Source of the DNA: Devosia crocina
Lineage (GTDB): Bacteria > Pseudomonadota > Alphaproteobacteria > Rhizobiales > Devosiaceae
Direction: 5' to 3'
Assembly (NCBI RefSeq): GCF_900116545.1
Contig: NZ_FPCK01000002.1
Location: 558,001-622,000, forward strand
Length of the DNA: 64,000 bases
Each line of letters opens with the position of its first letter. Position 1 is the stretch's first letter. The notes beneath the pieces were generated by a model. It did not search any database. It saw nothing but the letters and a program-made list of their open reading frames with translations, and was not told the origin of the DNA. Positions 1 to 7,892 of this stretch are shown in pieces. Made by a program: the position numbers and the translations under genes.

Positions 1-165
1 GGCTCTGAGATAGTTGGGCAGATTGGCCGGCACGCGAGGCCGGCTCCACCAGGCCCCGATCGCTGCAGCAAGCACGGGCACGAGCCCGCGCTGGTGCACC
101 GCGTCTGCAATGGAAAATTCAAGGCGCAAAACAACATTGCGCTCGGAAAGAACGTCGGAAGACAT
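1..165 (-). CDS. Small DUF1127-like protein, C-terminus outside the window
   Basis: Fifty-five codons are visible from an ATG at 165-163, and the frame is still open at base 1, so the 3' end is missing. The visible protein has a short polar N-terminus, then the stretch AAAIGAWWSRPR (residues 33-44), then LPNYLRA at the cut. DUF1127 (YjiS-like) proteins of alphaproteobacteria are small, with an Arg-rich helix followed by an LxxxLLxDIGL motif; LPNYLRA sits where that motif would begin. The decisive part is off the window, so this is a family guess. No strong ribosome binding site is seen in front of the ATG. Confidence 0.4.
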   Translation of the reverse strand, partial: MSSDVLSERNVVLRLEFSIADAVHQRGLVPVLAAAIGAWWSRPRVPANLPNYLRA

Positions 166-639
166 CGCAATATCCGGCAGGTATCAACCCTGCCGGCCTC
201 TCTTTTTGGAGTAGAGCAAGGAGCGCGATCGCGGACGCAATGCGACCCGGTTTCGACGCTCAGCAGGGGTGGTTGGACTTGTCCGCGGGCACAAGGCCCT
301 GGAGGTTACCGTAAGGCGCTTGACCTTAGGCCGTTAGGCGGCCGGTACGGGTAAGATGATGCCAAATCCCCGAGTGGCGAAACGATACATGATTCATGAA
401 ACGTCTCCCTCAGGTTGGCAGATGCGGACGATTGGCTTCTAGCTCGCGTTTTCGTGTTCGGCAAGAGCAAAGTGAGACAGTCTGTCGCAGGCCGTGACTT
501 TGTTGCCGCCGCGCAACAGGTCGTGAAACCTTCATCTTCGATTAGCCATTCCCGCAAACCTCTCGTTTACCACGCGGCTTGACCTCTCCTTGGGAGCTTG
601 CGGTCACAATCTGCCCCACGTCATTTGGGGATCGACGAT
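166..639. other. Intergenic region, nothing recognised
   Basis: This is 474 bases between the divergent small protein and the L,D-transpeptidase. Reading frames of 60-85 codons exist on both strands but match no family I know and lack ribosome binding sites. It must hold the promoters of both flanking genes; I cannot point to convincing -35/-10 pairs. Confidence 0.5.
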
Positions 640-1266
640 ATGGCCGACATCAAAAGCCTGCTGGCAATTGCGCTTGGCGCGAGCCTGACGCTGAGCCTGC
701 CATCGCCAGGCTTTGCACAGACGCGGTTTCAAGACGGGTGGCGTTTTGCCCCGCCGCCCGGCGTTACGCTGACAAGCCAGAGGCCGCGCCACGCGCTCGC
801 CCTTCAGGGCAACCCACATGTTCACCCGGCCTATCTGCGTCAGGTCGTGCCTTATTCTACCGGCGAGCGCTCGGGCACGATCGTGGTCGATACCGGTGCG
901 CATTTTCTCTATTTCGTGCTCGGCGACGGCCGGGCTCTGCGCTACGGCATCGGGGTAGCCCGCGAGGGCTTCGAATGGAGCGGAACGCATCGGGTGACGC
1001 GAAAGGCCGAATGGCCTGGGTGGACGCCGCCCGCCGAGATGCGCAAGCGCCAGCCTGGCTTGCCGGCCCATATGGAGGGCGGCCCCAACAATCCGCTCGG
1101 GGCACGCGCCCTTTATCTCGGTTCGACGCTTTACCGCATCCACGGCACGAACGAACCCTGGAGCATCGGACAGAACGTCTCCTCGGGCTGCATCCGCATG
1201 ACCAATGAGGACGTCATCGACCTTTATGGACGCGTCAAAATGAACACGAAAGTGGTGGTCCTTTAA
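640..1266 (+). CDS. L,D-transpeptidase (YkuD domain), exported
   Basis: The 208-residue protein begins with a signal peptide (about residues 1-26, ending PGFA-Q) and carries a YkuD/ErfK-type catalytic domain over roughly residues 78-208. The active-site signature is clear: His168 in HGTNEPWS and nucleophile Cys184 in SSGCIRMTNEDV. Such enzymes form meso-DAP to meso-DAP cross-links in peptidoglycan, or attach outer-membrane proteins to it, in the periplasm. The ATG at 640 is preferred over an in-frame TTG at 598 because the signal peptide starts there and GGGGA lies about seven bases upstream. It stands alone, so its substrate role is not given by neighbours. Confidence 0.9.
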   Translation: MADIKSLLAIALGASLTLSLPSPGFAQTRFQDGWRFAPPPGVTLTSQRPRHALALQGNPHVHPAYLRQVVPYSTGERSGTIVVDTGAHFLYFVLGDGRALRYGIGVAREGFEWSGTHRVTRKAEWPGWTPPAEMRKRQPGLPAHMEGGPNNPLGARALYLGSTLYRIHGTNEPWSIGQNVSSGCIRMTNEDVIDLYGRVKMNTKVVVL

Positions 1267-1313
1267 CACGGATTGCTGGCAGACATGCTTATACCCTGGT
1301 CGGGAGATCAAGC

Positions 1314-1433
1314 ATGACAGGAAACCGGGCCAACCCGAATATTTGTAAGCTTGTGACCGAGCAACCGGCAGGACTAGGCTCGGCCCGTGCCGCCATCGGC
1401 AAAGCACTCTCCGCTCTGCGCCGAGCGCGCTGA
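1314..1433 (+). CDS. Possible 39-residue ORF downstream of the L,D-transpeptidase
   Basis: A short open frame starts at an ATG at 1314 preceded by GGGAGA at suitable spacing and stops at TGA 1431-1433. The product is basic, ends in LSALRRAR and has no recognisable domain. It begins 47 bases after the transpeptidase stop and could be translated from the same transcript. A chance frame is equally possible. Confidence 0.2.
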   Translation: MTGNRANPNICKLVTEQPAGLGSARAAIGKALSALRRAR

Positions 1434-1468
1434 GGAGAAGGGAATGAGTTTAGTTTTTGCGGGGTAGG

Positions 1469-1545
1469 TGGTACCGCCTCTCCGGATTGAACGGAGGACC
1501 TCTAGATCCACAATCTAGCGCTCTAACCAACTGAGCTAAGGCGGC
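1469..1545 (-). tRNA. tRNA-His (anticodon GTG)
   Basis: The minus strand folds as a full cloverleaf: acceptor arms GCCGCCT and AGGCGGT, a TTCAATC T-loop, a 7-base anticodon loop TTGTGGA with anticodon GTG (complement at 1509-1511), and an encoded CCA (1471-1469). The first acceptor pair is G1:U72 and the discriminator is A73. The base just before G1 is T, so no G-1 is encoded. That combination is the unusual tRNA-His of the large alphaproteobacterial clade that lost G-1, not the standard G-1:C73 form. Confidence 0.95.
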
Positions 1546-1847
1546 ACGGTTTGGCCAGCGACATGGCGCTGCCGAAAACGCGCGGAACATAGGTCGAGTT
1601 TGCCGCGATGACAAGCACCCTTTTTACCCTGTGGACAGATCAGGCAGAAGCGCCCGGTGCCCAAATGAAAACGGCTTCGTGACTATTCCTTAGGACCTCT
1701 GACTTAACCATGACGGGGATTGATGAAGTGACGCAGCCGGCGCGGGCTGGATTCGTCCAGCTTGGCGAGATATTGAAGAACACTTAAAGAACCTGAGTGA
1801 ACTGTCCCGATCTGGCACAGTCCTGAAATGGCCCGAATACGCTGTCT
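1546..1847. other. Intergenic region between tRNA-His and the PAS/kinase-like gene
   Basis: These 302 bases hold no supported gene. They should contain the tRNA promoter (minus strand) and the promoter of the 834-residue signalling gene (plus strand). I see no clear repeat or operator. Confidence 0.5.
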
Positions 1848-4352
1848 ATGAATGCCGACTGGACAACATCACCGAATGCCCGCCGGGTGCTGCAGCACGC
1901 GCAAGACGCGCGGCCGGCCTGGCTATGGTCGCGCGAAGGGGACAGGCTGATCTGGTCGAATGCCGCGGCGGACCTGTTTCTGGCCAAGATCAAGAAATCG
2001 GGCCTCAAGCTCGCGGCTCCCGCAGTGCCGATCAAGGGTCAGGTCGCCCGTATCGTTCGCCTCGGCTCTGAGGGCCGCACGAGCCTGGCGCGCATTCAGT
2101 TCAGTGCCGGGGACAAACCCGGCTCGGCCACCTGCGCGACAACGCCGCTCTCCTGGGAAAACGGCGAGGCCTGCCTCCTGATCGTTGCGGTCGATCCGAT
2201 CGCTCCGGACGTGCTGGCTGCAGCCGAGGAGCAGCGGGCGGCACCGGAGCCTGAAACGCCGGAGCCGGTCGGCGAGGTCGCTTCCCCGCCTGTTGAACTC
2301 GACGGAAGCGAGATCGCTCAAGCGCCAGAACCGGACGTCCCCCCGCTCGACGAGCTCGACGAAACACCTGGTGCGCCGCAAGAGGCGATCTCGGGAGACG
2401 ATGCTTATCAGCGCGAACTGCACAATTGGCAGGATGCCGATCCCGAGACGGTCTATGCCGCTCAGCCTCCGCATCCACCCGTTTCCGCCGAAACGCCGAC
2501 GGAGCCCGCAGAACCCCAAGCAATGCCGGAGGAAGAGCGGCCGCTGTTCCGCAGCCTCAGCGATCTTGTTGATCGCCTGGCTGCCGACGAGGATCTTTTC
2601 ACCCCGCTTCATTCCGGCGACGACGAGGTGCCGCAAGCGCCGGTCGAGCCTGATGCCGGGAGCGATGATCCTTCGACGCCGACCCTGTTCCGGATCACCG
2701 GGCGCGGGTTCCGGTCAGAGGCAACCGAGCCGACTGAGGACCGGCTCTTTGCCGCCGAAGGACCCGACCTCGATGTGCCCGAAGAGCCCGACCGGGATCT
2801 TGTGGAGCGAGTTTCGCGCTATAATTTCGACGAGCTCTCGCGCATTCTCAACGATCGCGTGGGGCTCAATGAACGAAATGCCGCATCCGGCACCACCCCG
2901 CCCGCGCAAAAAGAAACGCCTGCCCCGACAGGTTCACTGGTCAATCTTGGTGGCGAAGCCCTGGTGCTCAATCGCCTGCCGCTGGGCATTCTGGTGTTCC
3001 GCGACCAGCAGATCCTGTTTGCCAATCGGGCCATAACCGAAATGACCGGCTATGAGTCTGTGGAAGCCTTGAGACAAGCAGGCCTCGCCGCAGTGTTTCC
3101 GAGCGGAGATGAGGGACAGGGCGCCGGCCCGGTCAATCACCTCGTTCAGCGCGATGGCACTCTGGTGCCGGTGACGGCGCGTCTGCAATCGGCGTCCTGG
3201 CAGGGGCGCCCTGCCCTGATGCTGTCGGCCAGCGCCACCGAAGTGCGCACCGGCCACGAAGATGCAGTTCGTGCATTTGCCCAGGCTTTTGCCGAAATCC
3301 GCCGCGATGGCTTCCTCGAACTGAGCCGAAGCGGCATCGTGCGCATCGCAAACCAGGAAGCGACAGCAGCCTTGGGCCAGGGCCAGACTATCCTCGGCAA
3401 GCCCATTTCCGCGCTTGCAGCCCAGGAGGAGAGCGAGGCGCTGCGCGTGTTCCTTGATCGGCCGGGGCGTTTTGCGGAAACCGAGCGGCCGTCCATCGTT
3501 CTCCGCTCGGCCGATGGCAGCGCCGAAATCTTGCTTTTTGCGCAGGGCCAGGCAGGGCTCGTCAGCGGTTATTTCGGCTTTGTCCGCCAGCGCATCTCGC
3601 GCATCCCTGCCCGCCCCGGCAGCGCGCCCGAGGTCGATCCGGCGCTCCTCGCGCGCATCAGCCGCGGCGTCCGCAGGCCCCTCAACACCATTATCGGCTT
3701 TGCCGAACTGCTCAGATCCAAGGCTTTTGGCGAATTGGGCGACGAGCGCTACGGCACCTATGCCGACGATATCGCCGCCGCTGGCAATGACATTGCCGCT
3801 CTCGTGGACGAGCTGGAAGATTATGCGCGCCTGCGCGAAGGACGTTATCTTGCCGAACGCGCCAGCCTTGATCTGACCGAGCTTTTGGAAAGCTGCGTCC
3901 TGCGCATCCGCAACCAGGCCAATATCGAACGCATCATCGTGCGCAACGCCATATCGGAAACGCTCCCGCGCGTGACCGCAGATCGCGCCTCGCTCGCACA
4001 GGCGGTGCTGAACCTGCTTGCCAGCGCCATAGATCAGAGCCCCACGGGCGGCACGGTCGTGATTTCAGCCCACCGGATGGACGACGGCGGAATAGCCGTC
4101 CATGTGCGCGACAGTTCCAATCACGCAGTCGATATGGCGGAACGGTTTGTGGTCTTTCGCGACGGCACAAGCCGCACCGGCAAGGCACTGGCTCCGGTTC
4201 GCTCGAGCGTGGGCCTGGCGCTCACCCGCTCGCTTCTGGCAGTCAACACCGTCACGCTTTCCGTCGACCCCGCAGGGGAAAGCGGCGTGCTGTTTTCCCT
4301 GCGCATTCCGTCCGATCTCGTGGACACTGTCAGCCAAGAGCCGCAGCTATAG
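1848..4352 (+). CDS. PAS-domain protein with degenerate histidine kinase core (pseudokinase)
   Basis: The protein has 834 residues: an N-terminal sensor-like part (about 1-120), a long acidic Pro/Glu-rich linker (about 130-350), a PAS domain (about 365-470) and a further PAS-like segment (to about 590). A HisKA/HATPase_c module follows (about 600-825). The H-box reads ISRGVRRPLNTIIGFAELL, so the expected phospho-acceptor His is Arg606 (codon 3663-3665). The N-box lacks its Asn (LLASAID), and the G1 box is DSSNHA with no GxG. Layout and H-box wording resemble the PleC/DivJ/PdhS cell-cycle kinases and the pseudokinase DivL (where the position is Tyr). It probably binds other signalling proteins rather than phosphorylating. 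The gene stands alone; no clear Shine-Dalgarno precedes the ATG. Confidence 0.8.
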   Translation: MNADWTTSPNARRVLQHAQDARPAWLWSREGDRLIWSNAAADLFLAKIKKSGLKLAAPAVPIKGQVARIVRLGSEGRTSLARIQFSAGDKPGSATCATTPLSWENGEACLLIVAVDPIAPDVLAAAEEQRAAPEPETPEPVGEVASPPVELDGSEIAQAPEPDVPPLDELDETPGAPQEAISGDDAYQRELHNWQDADPETVYAAQPPHPPVSAETPTEPAEPQAMPEEERPLFRSLSDLVDRLAADEDLFTPLHSGDDEVPQAPVEPDAGSDDPSTPTLFRITGRGFRSEATEPTEDRLFAAEGPDLDVPEEPDRDLVERVSRYNFDELSRILNDRVGLNERNAASGTTPPAQKETPAPTGSLVNLGGEALVLNRLPLGILVFRDQQILFANRAITEMTGYESVEALRQAGLAAVFPSGDEGQGAGPVNHLVQRDGTLVPVTARLQSASWQGRPALMLSASATEVRTGHEDAVRAFAQAFAEIRRDGFLELSRSGIVRIANQEATAALGQGQTILGKPISALAAQEESEALRVFLDRPGRFAETERPSIVLRSADGSAEILLFAQGQAGLVSGYFGFVRQRISRIPARPGSAPEVDPALLARISRGVRRPLNTIIGFAELLRSKAFGELGDERYGTYADDIAAAGNDIAALVDELEDYARLREGRYLAERASLDLTELLESCVLRIRNQANIERIIVRNAISETLPRVTADRASLAQAVLNLLASAIDQSPTGGTVVISAHRMDDGGIAVHVRDSSNHAVDMAERFVVFRDGTSRTGKALAPVRSSVGLALTRSLLAVNTVTLSVDPAGESGVLFSLRIPSDLVDTVSQEPQL

Positions 4353-4500
4353 CGCCAGACTGTCATAAAACAGTCATTCTTCCCACAGCTTCGCGCTTTC
4401 GGCGAAAAGTTTACCCCGCAGGCTGGGTGCATACGGGATCAACTTTGCCTATACCTAGCCGCGGAAGCGCGCCCTTCGCGCCGGACCCTGGGAGAGACAT

Positions 4501-5979
4501 ATGAGAGTGACCAAATCCATTGCGCTGGCCAGTGCCGGTTTGCTGTTGGCCACCAGCCTGGCAGCGGCCCAATCCACCGAGATCCGCATCGGTGTGCCGC
4601 TCGAACCCCCTGCCCTCGATCCGACCGCCGGGGCCGCCGAAGCAATCGACGTCGTTGTCTACCAGAATGTCTTTGAAGGGCTGACGCGCATCGATGAAAA
4701 CGGCGCGGTACAGCCGGGCCTCGCCTCGAGCTGGACAATCTCGGACGATGGGTTGACTTACCGCTTCTCCCTCAACCAGGGCGTCACCTTCCACGATGGC
4801 ACGAGCTTTGAGGCAGAAGACGTCAAGTTTACCTTTGATCGCATTCTCGCCGAGGACAGCGTCAACGCGCAAAAGGCACTCTACTCCTCCATCGCCGATG
4901 TCAGCGTGATCGATCCTGCGACAGTGGAATTTACCCTTTCCCAGCCCGATGAGCTCTTTCTGTTCAACATCGGACGGGGCGACGCGGTGATCGTGGCACC
5001 GGAAAGCGCCGATAACAACGCCAGCATGCCGATCGGCACCGGCCCCTTTGCTTTCCTGCAATGGGATCGCGGCAGCCGCGTCATCCTTGAACAATATGGT
5101 CCCTATTGGGGGGAAAAGCCGGCGCTCACCAAGGCGAGCTACGTGTTCATCGGCGATACCGGCGCCATGACCAATGCGCTTCTTGCCGGCGATATCGACG
5201 GCACCTACAATTTTGCCGCCGAAGCCCTGCCGATCTTTGAATCCAATCCTCAGTTCCAGGTATTGGTCGGCACGACCGAAGGCGAGACGATCCTCTCCAC
5301 CAACAATGCCAAGCCCCCCTTCGACCAGCTCGAAGTGCGCCAGGCCATGGCACATGCGATCAATCGCGACGAAATCGTCGAGGGCGCCACTTATGGATTC
5401 GGCGTGCCGATCGGCAGCCACTTCGCCCCCCACCACCCCTATTATCTCGATCTGACCGGCACCTATCCTTTCGACCCGGAAAGGGCACGCGAACTGCTGG
5501 CCGAAGCCGGCTTCCCCGATGGCTTCTCGGCCACGCTCAAGCTGCCGCCGGTTGCTTATGCACGGCTCTCGGGCCAGATCATCGCCAGCGAATTTGCCCA
5601 AGTAGGGATCGATCTTGAACTGATCAACATGGAATGGGCCCCCTGGCTCGAAGATGTCTTCGCCAACAAGGACTTCGACCTGACGATCATCAGCCATGTC
5701 GCACCCTTCGACATTGGCATCTATGCCAATCCCGACTACTACTTCGGCTACGACAACCCGCAGGTGCAGGCCCTCAACGAGGAGCTCAATGCCACGACCG
5801 ACGAGGCCAGGCGCAAGGAACTTGCGCAAGAGCTCCAGACCATCATCGCCCAGGATGCGGTCAACGGCTTCCTGTTCGAACTGGCACAGACCGGTGTCTG
5901 GAATGCCAAGCTCGAAGGCATGTGGAAGAACGCGCCGGTCGAAGGTGTTGTGCTGCGTGACATCCGCTGGGTCGAGTAG
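4501..5979 (+). CDS. ABC transporter substrate-binding protein, peptide/nickel (family 5) type
   Basis: A 492-residue exported protein: signal peptide MRVTKSIALASAGLLLATSL with cleavage after AAA-Q around residue 23, then an SBP_bac_5 fold. Family hallmarks include the N-terminal EPPALDPTAG segment, the YQNVFEGLTR stretch and the EVRQAMAHAINRDEIV helix. It has no lipobox, so it is a free periplasmic receptor. GGGAGAG lies just before the ATG. It is the first gene of a four-gene import operon with two permeases and a double ATPase downstream. The ligand could be a di- or oligopeptide, an opine or a glycoside; sequence alone does not decide. Confidence 0.92.
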   Translation: MRVTKSIALASAGLLLATSLAAAQSTEIRIGVPLEPPALDPTAGAAEAIDVVVYQNVFEGLTRIDENGAVQPGLASSWTISDDGLTYRFSLNQGVTFHDGTSFEAEDVKFTFDRILAEDSVNAQKALYSSIADVSVIDPATVEFTLSQPDELFLFNIGRGDAVIVAPESADNNASMPIGTGPFAFLQWDRGSRVILEQYGPYWGEKPALTKASYVFIGDTGAMTNALLAGDIDGTYNFAAEALPIFESNPQFQVLVGTTEGETILSTNNAKPPFDQLEVRQAMAHAINRDEIVEGATYGFGVPIGSHFAPHHPYYLDLTGTYPFDPERARELLAEAGFPDGFSATLKLPPVAYARLSGQIIASEFAQVGIDLELINMEWAPWLEDVFANKDFDLTIISHVAPFDIGIYANPDYYFGYDNPQVQALNEELNATTDEARRKELAQELQTIIAQDAVNGFLFELAQTGVWNAKLEGMWKNAPVEGVVLRDIRWVE

Positions 5980-6027
5980 GCCCCGCATTCAGGCGAGCCT
6001 GAAGGTCCTGCCGCCGCCCTCAAGCAT

Positions 6028-6060
6028 CCCCATTCTCCCTCGACGCGGGAGAGGATGGGG
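6028..6060. repeat. GC-rich palindromic repeat between binding protein and permease
   Basis: The arms CCCCATTCTCCC and GGGAGAGGATGGGG form a hairpin over CTCGACGC. The following GAGGGAGAG serves as the Shine-Dalgarno of the permease gene. It belongs to the dispersed CCCTCTCCC-type repeats seen elsewhere in the window. Sitting inside the operon, it could damp transcription or stabilise the upstream mRNA. Confidence 0.6.
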
Positions 6061-6096
6061 TAAGCGGGCGAGCGGCGGCTGGCCCGAGGGAGAGCG

Positions 6097-7047
6097 ATGA
6101 CCAACTACATCCTCCGCCGCATCCTTGGATTCCTGGTCACGCTGCTCGTCGCTGCCGCGGTGATCTTCTTTCTGCTCGATCTCCTGCCCGGAGACCCTGC
6201 ACGTTTTATTCTTGGCATCAATGCGAGCCCGGAAGCAGTGGCCGCCCTGCGTCAGCAGATGGGCCTCGATTCGCCTGCCCTTGCCCGCTTCGGCAGCTGG
6301 CTCATGGGCATGGTGCAAGGCGACTTCGGCCATTCCCAGACCCAGAGGCTTCCGGTTGCGCAACTCATAGCCGACCGTATGGCGGTGACCCTGCCACTGA
6401 CACTTTTTGCAATGGTGATATCGGTTGCGGTCGGTCTCCCGCTCGGCATCCTCGCCGCGCGGCACCGTGGCAAGGCCACCGACACCGGGCTGATGATCCT
6501 CGCGCAGGTGGGCGTCGCCATCCCCAATTTCTGGTTTGGCATGCTGCTCACTCTTGCGTTTGCCGTCAGTCTGCGCTGGCTGCCGACGGGCGGTTTTTCG
6601 CCCTGGGCAGAGGATCCGGCCGCCGCCCTTCGGAGCCTCGTGCTGCCGAGCCTGGCGCTGGCCCTGCCGCAGGCGGCCATCCTTGCTCGGGTGATGCGCA
6701 CGGCGCTCGTTGATGTATCGAGCCAGGACTATATCCGCACGGCACGCGCCAAGGGCATGACTTTTGGCGAGGCCATGTGGCGGCACGGGGTGCGCAACGC
6801 CCTTTTGCCGGTTCTCACTATTCTTGGCCTGCAGTTCGCCTTCCTGATTGCCGGCACAATCATCGTGGAAAACGTCTTCTACCTGCCCGGGCTCGGCCGC
6901 CTGATCTATACCGCGATCAACGAGCGCGACCTCGTCCTCGTGCGCAGCGCCACCATCATCCTGGTGCTTGCCGTCAGCTTGACCATGTTGGTCGTCGATC
7001 TTGCATATGGGCTGGTCGATCCGCGGCTGCGGGAGAAAAGCCGATGA
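6097..7047 (+). CDS. ABC transporter permease, DppB/OppB type
   Basis: A 316-residue inner-membrane protein with six predicted helices, the first at residues about 9-31 (FLVTLLVAAAVIFFLLDLLPGDP). The cytoplasmic EAA loop is seen at DYIRTARAKGMTFGEAMWRHGVRNAL, followed by a VENVFYLPGLGRL segment typical of the B-type permease of peptide importers. It pairs with the next permease to form the channel for the periplasmic receptor's ligand. Its stop overlaps the next start (ATGA at 7044-7047), so the two are translationally coupled. Confidence 0.92.
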   Translation: MTNYILRRILGFLVTLLVAAAVIFFLLDLLPGDPARFILGINASPEAVAALRQQMGLDSPALARFGSWLMGMVQGDFGHSQTQRLPVAQLIADRMAVTLPLTLFAMVISVAVGLPLGILAARHRGKATDTGLMILAQVGVAIPNFWFGMLLTLAFAVSLRWLPTGGFSPWAEDPAAALRSLVLPSLALALPQAAILARVMRTALVDVSSQDYIRTARAKGMTFGEAMWRHGVRNALLPVLTILGLQFAFLIAGTIIVENVFYLPGLGRLIYTAINERDLVLVRSATIILVLAVSLTMLVVDLAYGLVDPRLREKSR

Positions 7048-7892
7048 GTTCGCGGCGCATCCTCGCCCATCCCGGCCTCGTTGTCGGACTGACTGCCACT
7101 GCAGGGTTCGCTCTGCTGGCGCTCGTCTCGCTTTTCTGGACGCCCTATCCGATCGGGGAGGTCTCGATTGCACGGCGTTTTGCGCTTCCCAGTGCAGAAC
7201 ACTGGCTGGGAACCGATCAGTTGGGGCGGGACATGCTTTCGCTGGTCATGTCGGGAACGCTGACGAGCTTCACCGTGGGCTCCATGGCCGTGGTCATCGG
7301 AGTGGGCATAGGGGTGCCGCTGGGCCTCGCGGCAGCGATCTACGGCGGCCTCGTGGAATGGCTGGTCTTGCGCTTTTCCGATCTCACCTTCGCCTTTCCA
7401 GCCGTGGTAATCGCCATTCTGATCGCAACGCTGATGGGGCCGGGGGCGAGCAATGCCATCATCGCGATAGGCATCTTCAATGTCCCAGTTTTTGCGCAGG
7501 TCGCGCGCGGGGGCACCCTGACGGTCTCGACGCTCGATTTCGTCGGTGCGGCACGCCTTGCCGGGCTGAGCCGGATCGGCATCGCCTGGCGTCATCTGCT
7601 GCCCAACATCATGAGCCTCATCATCGTCCAGGGTACGATCCAGCTTTCTCTCGGTATTCTTGCCGAAGCCGGGCTCTCCTATATCGGCCTTGGCACCCAG
7701 CCGCCCGAAACGAGCCTGGGCCTGATGTTGCGGGACGCACAGAGCCTTTTCCTGATCCATCCATCGCTCAGCCTTGTGCCTGGCCTTGCGATCGTGATCA
7801 TCGTCATCGCGCTTAATATCGCCGGGGATGGCTTGCGCGACGTGCTCGATCCGCGGCTGCGCAGCCGGAGGCGTGCCGATGCCGCTCGTTGA
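7044..7892 (+). CDS. ABC transporter permease, DppC/OppC type
   Basis: The 282-residue partner permease. It starts at the overlapping ATG (7044) and has a first membrane helix at about residues 11-33, then the C-type hallmark LGTDQLGRDMLSLVMSG. The EAA loop is FVGAARLAGLSRIGIAWRHLLPN, and the GLSYIGLGTQPPETSLG segment near the C-terminus is also characteristic of DppC/OppC. In-frame upstream codons lie inside the preceding gene and are not needed. The last 14 bases overlap the ATPase gene. Confidence 0.93.
   Translation: MSSRRILAHPGLVVGLTATAGFALLALVSLFWTPYPIGEVSIARRFALPSAEHWLGTDQLGRDMLSLVMSGTLTSFTVGSMAVVIGVGIGVPLGLAAAIYGGLVEWLVLRFSDLTFAFPAVVIAILIATLMGPGASNAIIAIGIFNVPVFAQVARGGTLTVSTLDFVGAARLAGLSRIGIAWRHLLPNIMSLIIVQGTIQLSLGILAEAGLSYIGLGTQPPETSLGLMLRDAQSLFLIHPSLSLVPGLAIVIIVIALNIAGDGLRDVLDPRLRSRRRADAAR

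Noticed and set aside
306-557. An 83-codon frame in the first intergenic region
   Set aside because: No ribosome binding site, no family resemblance, and codon choice unlike neighbouring genes.
4411-5988. A 525-codon frame antisense to the ABC binding protein
   Set aside because: The plus strand encodes a complete family-5 binding protein with signal peptide; the antisense frame has no recognisable family and results from third-position GC bias.
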